Positions 1 to 11,900 of a DNA stretch of 64,000 nt are shown here, piece by piece. A program made the position numbers and the translations under genes. Source of the stretch: Tipula vernalis (Eukaryota; Arthropoda; Insecta; Diptera; Tipulidae); assembly GCA_958295665.1 (NCBI GenBank), contig OY282558.1, positions 136,050,326 to 136,114,325 of the forward strand, in the 5' to 3' direction. Numbering within the stretch: the first letter of the stretch is position 1; the number at the start of each line of letters is the position of its first letter. The notes under the pieces were generated by a model. The model saw nothing but the letters and a program-made list of their open reading frames with translations, was not told the origin of the DNA and made no database searches.

Positions 1-2700
1 TCTTTAATGAGAGTATTAAAAGAAAATTTATGACGAATTCATGTTTTTATGTGTAGCTACATGCTGTATAAATATAAGCCAGACAGGCAATAATATAAGA
101 TTTATCATCTAAAAAAAAACAGATGGTTTTACCGCACGTCTGTATCTATGTATCTCGAAATACCAAAATATATTTAATGAGGGTGAATATTGATGTATGT
201 CAGCTATCATAAATCAAATCGAATATATATTTAAGCTACCAAAATCAATCTCAACATACCTACACATAATATAACAACATGTATTAAAACATTATCTTTA
301 AGTGACCTAATCGTGTTTTAATTTATTTTTTTTACTACTGTGACATAAAAAACGTGCCATTAATTAATAATTCGGTAATTAAATAATTGAGATAAAAAAA
401 AAATCGTATATAATACAACCAACCGGGCGTGTAATTAAATTTGTGTTTTCATAACTGAAAAACACGATAAACACTAATCGATAAAATAACAAAAAAAAAA
501 CACAACATTAACCATTTAGTAGTTCTTATCGGGCATACCGTGTGTGTGTGTGTGTGTGTGTAAAATTACATACAGAAATTATAAATCAATAAAATTCGGT
601 TGCTTCTCCTAATTTAAACGTGTGAACACCTAATCTAATCTAATCATGTCAGTTGTTTACTTATAACCGACATACATAAAAATCACAAAACAAATAAAAA
701 AAAACGTTTATGGTTACAACAGAGATTCGACGCAATTTCTTTTTTTTTTAATTACAACCAAAATTTATTTATAATAAAATTAAAAGGATATCGTCCCTCG
801 AATAAAGTTGTGGTTGTGTCAATATTTTGGACCGCGAATACGTCGTGTCTCTATACCTCTGTAAGAGTATAATATTCACAAAACACATAAACATATTTAA
901 TGTATAAATAAAAATCGTGAGCTTCTGCCGCGCTTATCTAAAGTACAAATATATTTTTTTTTTTTTAAATACGCTACTTAAGATAAAATATAAAGTCAAA
1001 GACAAAATACAGTCGAGAGCACAAAAATGTCTTATTACCATGTAAATATGTAATATACATACATTTTTATTCCTCTCATTATTTTGTATCGCGCACTTAT
1101 ACCGCAGCTTCGACCATCTAAATAATTTTTCTATACCTTATTCTGTTCGGTTAATAAATTCTTATTCTGTTTCTTATTTATTTCATTTTAACTCATCAGA
1201 TAACCGAAATAAAAATAAAATAAAATATATTGTAGATAAAACAAGAAAAACAACTAATTAAATTAATTAAATTTTATTTATGTTTTGTTGTTGCTGGACT
1301 TATTAAAAAAACCAAAAAAAAACAAATAAAATCTTATGCTTCTTCTTGTAAGCATACCATTTAGTAGAAGAGAATATACATAGACGAAGACATAATAGTA
1401 AATATTTTTAAGAGTTGCTATATTCGTATTGGAATATAATAAAACATGAAATTCTTAACTTTTATTTTGTTGACCGATATGCTTTGTCCGCCATATTGGT
1501 ATTATACCTGCAAATTTATGTTAAATAATTTTGAGCATTTAATTAATAGTTCTAATCAAGCTATCGAACGTTTTTATATGAATTTTAAAAATAATACATT
1601 TCAATTTCGAGAACTAACAGAACTTAAAGAAAAAAGCTTTCGTTCTTTTCTCCTATCACAGGATCTTAGTGGACATTTCTTACCATATTTTCATTGTGAT
1701 GGTAACAAATACTTTTCATAAAAAATTCTTAAAATTTGCAGCACGAAATTGCATAAAAAATTTCAGTAAAATTATGAGCTTTTGTTCCAACTGAGTAGCG
1801 AGCATATTTTTACGCTATCAGTTGACTTTAGGAAATGTATCGTTAAAAATTGTGAAATCCATTGAAATTTCAGTTAAGTTTCCGAAATTTTCGTCCTAAA
1901 ACTCAAAACATAATATCGAAAACTTGCAAGCAATATATTATAAACGTAATCTCTTCAGCCAAAAAAGCTCGTAAAACTTCGAAATGTACGCATAATTTAG
2001 GAATTCGGGAAGGAAAAACTTAAAGAGGCTCAGCTAGTCGAAAGCAAATACTTTCCTAAAGTTTCACAGCTATTCAATTTCGAATGGATAAAGATTTGCA
2101 AAATTTACTTTTGGAAAAGGCCAAATCAAGCAATAAGATTCTTTCTTAACCTGGGCTTAATAAGCTATTTTATACTTAATTAAGTAAACTAATTTTTATT
2201 TAAGCCGCATTATTTGGGTTAAATGGAAATCAAACGGCCTTGCACCACTGGAATGAAAATTAATGATATGAAATTTCCATAGACAATTCGATAAAATTTT
2301 TCAATTTGTAGAGATTAGAAAGGTCGATTTGTAATTTGGGTGGCTCAAATGGATAAATCGGTTAATGAAAATAGATAAAATATTAAAGAGATTAGAATGA
2401 AATATTATTAAAATTAAAACCATTAAAATTGAAGATTTAAAATTTTGACTTAAACATTCGAAAATGTCGATTCAATAAAAGAAGCACATACGAAATTTGC
2501 GCACAGAGAACAACTCACCGGCATAAATGCGCATAAGAAAAAATCGCCATGGAAAATTGCTCACACGTTTGCTCACCATGCACATAGATTCGATCAAGTA
2601 CAAACATTCAGTGGCGATCCTGCCATATTACCTGACGTATAAACAACTTATTTGTCTGTTATCTTCAATAATAGCCAAATTTGTAATATAAAGTTCATTT
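1..2700. other. AT-rich non-coding stretch, no gene recognised
   Basis: I see A/T runs, scattered short palindromes and one dinucleotide run, but no frame with recognisable protein similarity. A 91-codon frame at 1446-1721 starts with a hydrophobic segment (MKFLTFILL) that could pass for a signal peptide, but its composition matches the surrounding AT-rich DNA and nothing supports expression. The first 1.4 kb has more mixed composition than the AAATTT-type satellites further on and may be old unique host DNA. Confidence 0.5.
541..561. repeat. (TG)10 microsatellite
   Basis: Ten uninterrupted TG units sit in otherwise mixed sequence. This is a simple repeat with no visible functional context. 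Confidence 0.95.
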
Positions 2701-2773
2701 ATCTTCTTGACATAGTAAAAAGGGACACACGAGAGTCAATTGGGAACATTACAATACCTCATCCGATAAACTA

Positions 2774-2905
2774 GTAGTATACGATGTATTAAGAGAAATA
2801 AGATTCCTTTCGGATGAGAAAAATCAATGTGAGAAAATATTTTTAAAAACCCATTCTAGAATACCTTCCGGTAGATATACCGTTTCACTTCCAATAAAGC
2901 CTTAG
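2774..2905 (+). pseudogene. BEL/Pao pol fragment (protease-RT linker)
   Basis: A plus-strand frame carries THSRIPSGRYTVSLP, preceded by a Cys-containing acidic stretch. This pattern (FW-E, then C-E-x-F, then T-H-S-R-x-x-x-G-R-Y-x-V-x-L-P) is the segment just before reverse transcriptase in BEL/Pao polyproteins. It ends at a stop soon after LPIKP. It lies upstream of the gag-like frame of the neighbouring element, so it is out of normal gag-pol order: either a separate older insertion or a rearranged piece of the same element. The family call rests on this short motif only. Confidence 0.5.
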
Positions 2906-3324
2906 AGAAGAAGAGAACTGCTAAACACAGAACGACTAACTTTTCAAAATCTAGACTCTTATTTCTTGCCAGACCAAGCCAAATGGAATTCAGCAAATTC
3001 AGGAATTTTTCAAGATTGCAATTCATGCTTCTTGACCAGATAAATAGTCAATTTATATTACTTAGTTCAAATCGCTACTCGCTTAATTACTTACCGTGGT
3101 CGCATGAATTGATGCTCATATTGTGGAGTTTAAACGTATCAATCAAAAATTATTCAGAGCTTTCGTCTGTGAATTGCTAACTGTGTCCTTTAAGTTAGTC
3201 ACGATAAAATCGCCATTTTGATAGTCCACGTGGTTACCTATATCAACTTAAACAAGATAATACGGTTTGTGCAGTAAATTTGTGCTTGTACTATAAATTA
3301 AATTCGGTGTAAAGGTTCGCTATT

Positions 3325-4254
3325 ATGAGTGATATAAGTGCATTAAAACGGCAAAAGGCTGCCAACAAAGGCAAGTTAACGTTTGTGTTGAACTCGTTTA
3401 AAATTCAACCAAGTGATCTATCATTAGAAGAATGCAAAGTGAAATTACTTCGAGTAGAGACGTTAATGAACCAATTTACGGAACTAGAAAATAACATCCT
3501 TGCTGACGATGATACCTATGAACCAGATATGGAGTACGAGGCGAATTATTATAAGGCAGTTACTCAACTTAATAAAATGATTCGAAAATCTGGAATCGAT
3601 AGTGGTAATCTGAATTCTAGCATGGACAATACCGTTAACTCTACACACGCTGCAGTCGCAGTCAGACTACCCAAATTCAATATACCGCCATTTGGTGGTG
3701 AGTACATTGAGTGGCAATCGTTTCAGGATCCTAATGTTTCTACAATCCACGATTGAAAAGCTCTTACGCCTGTTCAGAAATTTCAGTATCTGAAAGGGCT
3801 TCTCCGTGGTGAAGCTGCTAGTTTGCTACGCCACTTCAGCATTACCGAAAGTTTGGCAAAAGCTGCGACTACGATATGATAGGAAAAAATACACCATTAA
3901 CGCATTCATTAAATCATTTATAGATCAACCAACCATTAGTTCAGTAAATCACTCCAATGTAAAGCAGTTTCTCGATACATCGGATGAAGTGCTTAGAGGA
4001 TTAAAGGCAATGGGGCCAGATGGAGAAGCTAGAGATCCGTGGCTTATTTATATTTTATTGGCGAAGTTAGATAATGAGTCACGAAATCAATGGGCAACAA
4101 TCACGGCAGAAAATCAGGTACCTACGACTCAAGAGTTATTTGAGTTCTTGTTGCGAAGAAGGGATGCGTTAGCGTCCAGTCACAGTTCAGTCAAACAACC
4201 GCATGTAACCAAACAATTCGTCGCAAACCCATCGCAATTCGTCGATTACAGAGC
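3325..4254 (+). pseudogene. BEL/Pao gag-like polyprotein, broken
   Basis: The frame opens with ATG at 3325 and runs 143 codons to a TGA at 3754. The same frame continues after the stop with recognisable gag sequence (TPVQKFQYLKGLLRGEA, about 3766-3816). A frameshift near 3850-3880 then moves the match to a second frame (3806-4312). The N-terminal half has a Lys-rich start, a Leu-rich segment and the motif LPKFNIPPFGGEYIEWQSF, which is characteristic of the capsid-like DUF1759 region of insect BEL/Pao gag. The C-terminal zinc knuckles normally present are absent: the gag sequence runs straight into pre-RT pol sequence near 4255. This is a dead copy; the gag product would have packaged the element's RNA. 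Confidence 0.8.
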
Positions 4255-5120
4255 ATGGAACGGAAATTTCAAAGAGATCCATGGCTACACGATGAATATA
4301 AGAACTTCTTAAATGAATATATTAAATTGGGGCATATGATAGAATTACCAGCAACAGAGAGCAGAAATGTTGGAGTGTACCTTCCTCATCATGCAGTATT
4401 GAAACAATCCAGTACCACCAGTAAAGTTCGAGTTGTCTTCGATCCATCATCAAAAACCACTTCTGACGTGTCTTTAAATAATTGTCTAACCGTGGATCCG
4501 ACAATACAACCATGATTAACAGAAATTCTGTTGCGTTTCCGAGAACGAGCCATTGTCGTCGCAGCTGATATCGAAAAGATGTATCGACAAATCTGGATAA
4601 TTGATGATGATACTAATTTTCAAAGGATATAGTATGGAGAAACCATCCAACCGAACCAATTCGACACTATAAGCTGCGAACATCGTCTGCTCCGTTTCTC
4701 GCTACGAGAGCTCTTCGAGAGATTGGCTTGCAAAACGTCACGTCCAACCCAACGGTAGCTAAAGCAATCCTCGAAGACTTCTATGTGGGCGCCTTATTAT
4801 CTGGGACCGACTCTATCGCCACAGCAATAGGATTAAAAGAAGGAATAGATATAGAGCAGCTCTACGTGCCAAAGGGTTTCTGCTACCTAAATGGGTATCA
4901 AACGCAGATAAGTTGAAATATCGAATAAAAAATAATGATGATATTCAAATCAGTGACAAATCAGACATCCTGCGGGTTTTGGGTCTACGCTGGAGTCCAC
5001 AACAAGATGCATTCCATTTTTATGTGGATATCGAAGAAACAACATACATTACCAAATGAAAGGTACTATCCAAAGCGGGTAGAATATTTGACCCGTTAGG
5101 TTGGTTGGCACCTGTATAAT
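4255..5120 (+). pseudogene. BEL/Pao reverse transcriptase, broken
   Basis: Landmarks in order: the pre-RT motif with LGHM (about 4329), VRVVFDPSSKT (4426-4458), the first palm motif VVAADIEKMYRQ with its catalytic Asp (about 4555-4590), FQRI then a frameshift, SSAPFLATRAL (about 4685-4718), the second palm motif region EDFYVGALLSG (4773-4805), and RIFDPLGWLAPV at the end (about 5082-5117). Frames change at least three times and an in-frame stop interrupts at 4513. The family motif normally reads YVDD, but here both aspartates are replaced (codons GGC GCC at 4788-4793). The RNase H domain that should follow is missing and a hairpin insertion lies there instead. It cannot encode an active enzyme. 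Confidence 0.85.
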
Positions 5121-5123
5121 ACT

Positions 5124-5215
5124 AAATTTCGTCAACTTTTTTACAAAAAAAGTATAGAGCAACCATAAAAAAAAGACAAAAAAAATTGGAGAGGGTAAGA
5201 AAGTTGACGAAATTT
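5124..5215. repeat. 92-bp foldback (hairpin) insertion in the BEL/Pao element
   Basis: AAATTTCGTCAACTTT at 5124-5139 is matched by its exact reverse complement at 5200-5215, with a 60-base A-rich loop between. The block starts right after the RT landmark LGWLAPV and replaces coding sequence. A small inverted-repeat element, or a scar left by one, is the simplest reading. No clear target duplication was seen. Confidence 0.7.
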
Positions 5216-5239
5216 CAATAATTCGTGATCACGAGCTAG

Positions 5240-6715
5240 CACATTTTTCTCGCTGAATTCACCATTAACAAACTACTACGAGTCATTGCTACTATCTACA
5301 GATTTGTAAATAATTGAATATCACCGAGCCAGACACGTAGAAAGAGCAAAGTATTCACTCGAGATGAGTTAATAAAATCAAAAAATGTAATTTTGAAATA
5401 TGTCCAAATGCAGCACTTCCTCAATGAATTCAACAGCCTGGCAAAGTTTGCCAGCACATCCACGTCAAGTAAATTAAAAACATTAAGTCCATTTATTGAT
5501 GAATATGGGATTTTACGTGTTGGTGGCAGAATTACAAATTCAAATGCCAGTTACGATGCAAAACATCCAGTGATACTACCACATCAGTCCATTACGTCAT
5601 CACGAATAATTGAAGAAGCTCATCGAAACTATAAGCATGCTGGAGCTACATTGTTGTTGGCTAACCTTAGACAACACTATTGGATCATAGGAGCAGAACG
5701 CATGATCCATAAAATCATTGGTAAATGATGGAGCCAAAACAGAAGTACAAATCAATTTCTAAAAGTTGGTGTCGACTATGCTGGTCCACTGTCAATACAC
5801 TTGACTAGGGGTCGTGGGCAAAAGACGTATAAGGCATATATATGTATATTTATTAGCCTCAGTGTCAAAGCTGTTCATCTAGAATTAGTAGGGGATTTAA
5901 GCAGTGATTCATTTTTGGCGGCATTAAAACGGTTTGTCGCGAGAAGGGGTATCAGCACCGACATATACTCAGATGTACCAACTTCGTGGGCGCCAATAGT
6001 CAGAAAAACTTTAACGAAATAATGAAAGAATCTAATAAATTTTCTGTTTCTTTCCAGAAATTTTATTACATGGCATTTCAATCCTCCCAGTGCCCCTAGT
6101 TTTGGTGGTCTGTGAGAAAGCGCAGTTAAATCTATGAAATTTCATCTTAAGAGAATCATAGGTGCTAGCATTCTTACTATGGAAGAAATGATCATCCTGT
6201 TGGTAGATGTTGAAGCGATAATAAACAGCAGACCGCTTTGTGTTTTAGCATCAGACGATTTAGACGCGTTGACACCATCGCATTTTTTAATTGGACATTC
6301 TAACGCCAAAATTCCCGAAACAAGTACATATGATATGCAATTGAATTATAATCGGAGATGGCAAAATGTTCAACGCATATCGCAACAGTTTGCCAAACGA
6401 TGGCACGACGGGTATTTGACATCGTTACAACAACGAGTGAAATGGCATACAACCAAGAAAAATATTAAAATAGCTGATATCGTCATTATCAAAGAAGATG
6501 ACGCCCCATCAACTCATTGGCATCTAGGAAAGGTCACTCAATTACATCCAGGCAAGGACAATATTGTACGTGTTGTTACATTAAAAACAAAATCCAGCAT
6601 ATTAAAGCGACCAATCAACAAGTTGTGTATCTTTCCTCCGTCTTTTACTTTGACCTTTAAGTCAGATAAACTTGTTTTATTCAGCCAAACTCAAATAAAT
6701 TCCCAGAATTATTAA
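5240..6715 (+). pseudogene. BEL/Pao integrase and C-terminal region, broken
   Basis: The region starts with a linker containing YGILRVGGRI (about 5506-5535), then the integrase zinc-binding His pair (AHRNYKHAG, about 5620-5645). The Cys half of that finger is deleted between IGK and FLKVGVDYAGPLS (about 5722-5790). The catalytic core has its first Asp in GVDYAGP. The second Asp region (YSD) is damaged by a small deletion and frameshift near 5970. The catalytic Glu is kept, but in the Pro-rich/FGGLWE motif the Trp codon before it is TGA (about 6110-6120). The C-terminal 193 codons (6134-6715) are open and contain NSRPL and LTPSHFLIG, diagnostic of the BEL/Pao integrase tail (DUF5641). Intact parts are joined by breaks, so it is not functional. 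Confidence 0.85.
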
Positions 6716-8934
6716 GCAAAACATAAATAAAATTTGCAGCGACGCATCTAAAAAACCAATTTGATGCAAATACTGGGATGGTTAATCCACATGTAGCTCG
6801 TCGTTAGGCCACATACCTTTAGCATGTAAGACACTTAAATCTTACACGTCTGTTGTAATTTAGTTCATTCCAACTTAAGTAAAACAAATTTAACTAAACG
6901 ATTCTGAACATTAGTTTTAGCCAGTACAGAAATATGTAACTACCATATAAATTGGTTTAAGTCGCCTATAGATTTTCTAAAAAAGCACAAAGCTTAGGCT
7001 TAACTCATAAAGTCCAGTAAATTTAATTTAATTTTATTTGCTGCTTGGAAAATCCCCAGTCAATCATGGATTTTTTGGATAAATTTATAAAATTAATCAA
7101 GATAACATTATCTAATTAAAACAAAAAAAATGCATTAATTTAAAAAAAATGTGTCCAATCATAAAAATTCCATTTTAAACCATAAAAAATTCTTTCGTGA
7201 TTACTATAAATGGATAAAAAATGACAAAATTTTAATTAACAATTAAATCAAATTAAATTTATTCCATAAAATGTTGATCAATTCTCAAGAAAAATACCAT
7301 ATTTGGATAACAAGCCACAGAAACAGCTGCCTGTACTTAAGAAATTGTATTATATGAAATGAAAACCATAATCATATATAAAATTTCATAATCAAGAAGT
7401 CTTGATGGCGCGCGGCTAGTGTTCGATGAAGTCATTGAAATTGTCAGTTTATTTGTTATACTTAAAGACACTTGAAGTTATCGACCCCTGTAATTAAATT
7501 CAATAATAGTTTTATTGTATCGCATTCTTACACCCGAACCAACTATCTTAGCGCAGCAATTAAATGTTTAATTAAAATGTAGTTGTTGTTAAGCAAAATG
7601 AATCATTTTGTGGTTGTTAACCGCACCAATGTGTACAGTATACAGTACATGGTAGTTTCACATAAAACATATATTACGAGTAATAGAACTAACCTGTATA
7701 ATAGTAAAACTATATTACAAATAAAAATCAACACAAAATATTGTCATCATTGTCATAAAAATTAATTAATCACCTGTTCGTCGAAAAACCCAAAAAAATA
7801 AAAAAGAAAACTGACTGAATTTACTGTACGAGTATGTAAGTTTTGTATGTTCTCTGTTCAGTGTATGTAGTTTGTTTAGGTTTATTATATGGAAACTATA
7901 AAAATCGTTCTCGACACTTTAAAATGATTTTATTATCGTGCAATAAAAAAAAAGTAAACAACAATACCGCTAAACAGTCGAGTGTGAATTTTAAATTTTG
8001 CGCTTTATCGTATACTTTCTTATATCATACATACATACATACAAAAAAAAAATTTGGTGCGCGAATCGAAATATTTTTTAGTGAAAATTTAACAGATGTG
8101 TTTTATTTGTCGCCACGTTATCTACCACAATAGAATTACAATGTATTCTTACACCAAGTAAGATCGCGGTACATTAATCAAACCACGTATAAATTTTATT
8201 CCTCAAGTTTTATGTGAAACGCTTCACATCACTTACTTAATTATTATCTCAAAGCCAAATAATTTTTTGAAAACTAAACTCGCAATGTAATTAGAAATAA
8301 TCATTAAATCACACAGAATTCTTAAAATACTCTATACCAAAGAAAAAAGAAGAGACGATGAAGAAATCCAGAATAACATTCCAATTTCTGCTTATATATA
8401 CATTTTTTTTTTTTTTTTTTTTTTTTTACAACAATAATCATTAAATTAATTGCCATTAAATTATCAAAACTTAAAATAAAAATAAAACTCCAGCAACAAC
8501 TTTATTCATTCCATTTTTAGTACGTCGATAATCGCTTCTTCTATGTATACTATATACCCAAATTCCCCCTCTGTTTCTCCAAATGGAACTTCGATATAAG
8601 ATTTTTTTTTTTTTCTTTTTGATTTTGGAAGCATACCAACACAAGTCCAATGAAATAATGTACGTAATGTACGTAACAACAACAATGATGCGGCATTCTA
8701 ACTAGATGGGAAGAGTGTAGAATAACACAAATAAGATATAAAAATTTAAGTTAATCCAAAAATCATTAGAACAATTTTTTTATCGTCGAAAGATTTGTAC
8801 AGTTGATCAACAACAATAACAATAACAAAAATGGTAGAATTGCGCAAGGACGACGTAAAATAAAACTGTGGAAGAATCTGATGAGATGAATTCAATTTGG
8901 AGGGGCAATAAAAATGTTTTTATTTTGCATGATT
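6716..8934. other. AT-rich stretch without a recognised gene
   Basis: Nothing protein-like was recognised. Two frames of 60 and 96 codons (7583-7765 and 7843-8133) have no family features and look like chance. A T25 run lies at 8403-8427. From about 7.5 kb the composition becomes more mixed, like the other non-satellite islands of the window. A 3' LTR for the BEL/Pao element should lie near the start of this stretch, but I could not match one upstream. Confidence 0.45.
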
Positions 8935-11900
8935 TTGAATGAGAAATTATCAAATTTTACCTAAAATTCAAAATTTCCAAATTTAAAAAGTTTTAAAATT
9001 TCTTTAGAAATTTATAGAAATTGTTCTAGAAGTTTGGGTTCTCAAAGTTCTAGATATTAAAAAAATTCTAAATATTATTGAATAAAGATTGACAATTTTA
9101 TATATTGTTAACATACATTTTAGGAAATTTTCAAATGCTTCTAAAAGTTGATAAAAAATTTTGTTTTGATAATTTAAAATTTCGAAGCTTTTGAAATTTC
9201 TTCAAAATAATAAAAATTTTATTCGAAGCTTTTCGGATTTCGAAAATCTCGGTTTAAGCTAAATTTTAAACTTTGAATTTTGTATCGCTTTTGGTCTGAA
9301 TTTTTTTTAAGCTCAGTTTACACACCGATTAACTCATTTTACTAGAATTTTTCATGACCTGTGGAAATCATGAAATCCAGAAAATTTCTAAAAATTCAAC
9401 CTAACCCAAAATTTAAAGTTTTGGTATTTGAAAATTTTGAAATTCCGGTAATTCCTTCTAAATTATGAAAATTCTAAGTTTTGTGAGTCTTGAAAAATTC
9501 AGATTTTAAAATTGTCTAATTTTGAAGCTTTTTGAAATTCTGAATTTAGATCAAATTTTTAACAATTTTTTTTTTCAAATAACAAAAATCTTGTTTGTTA
9601 ACAACTTTAGTCAGAAATTTTATAAGCTCTATTCGCACAAATTATGATTACCCTTACTAGAATTCTTAAAATAAGTGACGAAATTTAGCAATTTTTCAAA
9701 ATTTCTAAAAATTTTACTTAAATTATAAAAATTCTACAAAAGTTTTAATATTTTAAAAAAAGCATCTGAAATTTCTTCTAAATTTTGAAAATTCTATATA
9801 TTGAAAAATTAAATTTTCAAAATAAAAAAAAACACAAAAGCTTGCTCGATTAACACCTTTGGTCTAGAGATTTTTAAAATCACACAACCGATTAACTTGT
9901 TTTACTAGAGAAAATAATAAAGTATAGCAAATTTTTCAAATTTCTAAAAATTTAACATAACTAAAAGTTTATATATAGCTAGTTTGGATATTTTAAAATT
10001 TTGAAATTCCGGCAAAATTCAATTTTTTCAAACTTTTAAAAAAATTTTTAAAATCTTAAAATTTTGTAGTTTTAAAGCTTTATGAATTTTGAAATTCTGA
10101 TTTTAGGCCAAATTTAAAACAACGAAATACTTCTTTGATTAACGCCTCTGGCCCGAAGTTCTTCAAGCTCTCTTCACACAACCGATAATGACGCTTTACG
10201 AGAATTCTTTATTACCTGAATGACTAATGAAAAAAAGAAATTTCTGAAATGGCAAAAATTTGATATTTTTGTGAGCTTAGAAAAATTAAAAGTTTCGAAA
10301 GGTTTTAAAACTAAAAAAAAAATAAACGCACAATTTTATTTTGAAACGGAAAAGACTTGCTCAATTAACGCGTTTAGTTTTAAATTGGTTTATGCTCATA
10401 CCGCATTTCATTACTCGAGAAAATGATGAATTTCAGCAAATTTTAAAAAGTTTTGAAAATTACCAAAAAAATACTCAATTTTCAAAATTAAATAAACTAT
10501 TTAATTTTCAAGTTTTCTATGAAGCTTTTCGAATTTCAAAATTCTGATTTTAAACCAAATTTTAAACATCTTTAATTTCAAACAATAACAGTCTTGATCG
10601 GTTCACGCGTTTGGCCTGGTTATTTTTAAGCTCTCTTCACACAACCGGTTCTCATTTTTCTAGAGAAAGTCAAGCAGGCTTTTAAAATTTCGAAAAATTC
10701 GATTGAACTAAAAATTTAAAGTTTTGGTATTTTAAAATTTTGAAATTGCTGTAACTACTTCTAAATTTTATTAATTCTAAATGTTGCGAGCTTCGATAAA
10801 ATTAGGAATTTTTGAAGCTTTGAATGTTTGGGAACTTCAAAAATCTGATTCTAGATTAAGTTTTAAAGAACAAGAGACTTGTTTGAATGACGCCTCTGGT
10901 CCGAAGTTCTTAAAGCTCTATTTTCAAAACCGAAAAAAAATTCGATTATTTTTTCTTGATTACCTGAGTAATTCAAAAGTAACCAAAAAATCATTTTGAA
11001 TTAAAATTTGAAGTGTGAATATAAAAGTTATAAAAATTTGACATTTCCGTCAGCCTCGAAAAATTTAAAGTTAATAAAAACTTAAAACTAAAAAAAAGTT
11101 CAAACAATTTCACAAGAGACTAGCTTAATAAATGCTTTTGGTTTTAAATTGGTTGTGCTTTCACTAGAATTTACTAGAAATTTTCATGACCCGAGAAAAT
11201 GGTGAAATCTAGCAAATATTTTAAATTTCCAAATAATTTAACATAAACAAACAACATAAACATTTTAAAATTTTGAAAATTCTATATTTTCTAGAGCTTC
11301 TAAAAATTAAAAATTCTCAATTTTACAAATTAAAACAAAAATATTATTCTGAAGTTTTCTAAGAAGCTTTCGGAACTTGGAAATCCTGATTTCAAACCAA
11401 ATTTCACACAATTTTACATTTAATCAACAAGAGTCTTGCTCGGTAAACGCCTTTGGTACAAAGATTTTTAAGCTCTCTTCGTGCAAATTCTCTCGTTTTA
11501 CTAGAGAAAATGGCAGAGTCAAACAAATTTTAAAAATTTCCAACAGTTCAACATAACTTAAAGTTTTAAGTTTTGCTATTTTAAAATTTTGAAATTGCTG
11601 TAATTTCTTTTAAATTATAAAAATTTTACATTTTTGTAAACGTCGAAAAATTCAGTTTTCCCAAAGTTTTTAAAATTAAAAAAATAGTAAATGTTAAAAT
11701 TGAGCTCTTTCCGAATTTCGAAATTCTGAATTTAGACCAAATTTTAAACAATTTTATTTTCAAACCACAAGAGTTTTGTTTGTTAACACCTTTAGTCAGA
11801 AATTTTATAAGCTCTCTTGACACAAATTATGATTACCTTTGCTAGAATTTTTTATTACCTGAGTAACTGATGAAATTCAGCAAATTTTCAAAATTTCTAA

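Larger units (their letters stand above)
3325..6715 (+). mobile_element. Decayed BEL/Pao LTR retrotransposon
   Basis: Gag, reverse transcriptase and integrase segments follow one another in BEL/Pao order on the plus strand, broken by at least three stops and several frameshifts. Zinc knuckles, protease, RNase H and part of the integrase zinc finger are missing. No long terminal repeats could be found by eye in the roughly 500 bases on each side, so the ends are unknown and only the coding extent is given. The nearest coding match upstream (2774-2905) is a misplaced pol fragment. Confidence 0.85.

Noticed and set aside
1446..1721. A 91-codon frame with a hydrophobic N-terminus
   Set aside because: It has no recognisable domain, no splice or promoter context, and a composition equal to surrounding AT-rich DNA. 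A secreted small protein cannot be excluded but is not supported.
2900..7300. Long terminal repeats for the BEL/Pao element
   Set aside because: I compared the text upstream of 3325 and downstream of 6715 by eye and found no matching segments long enough to call.
10220..10999. Frames of 68, 68 and 72 codons in the 300-bp satellite
   Set aside because: They arise from the diverged satellite text and have no counterpart in the same position of other monomers.
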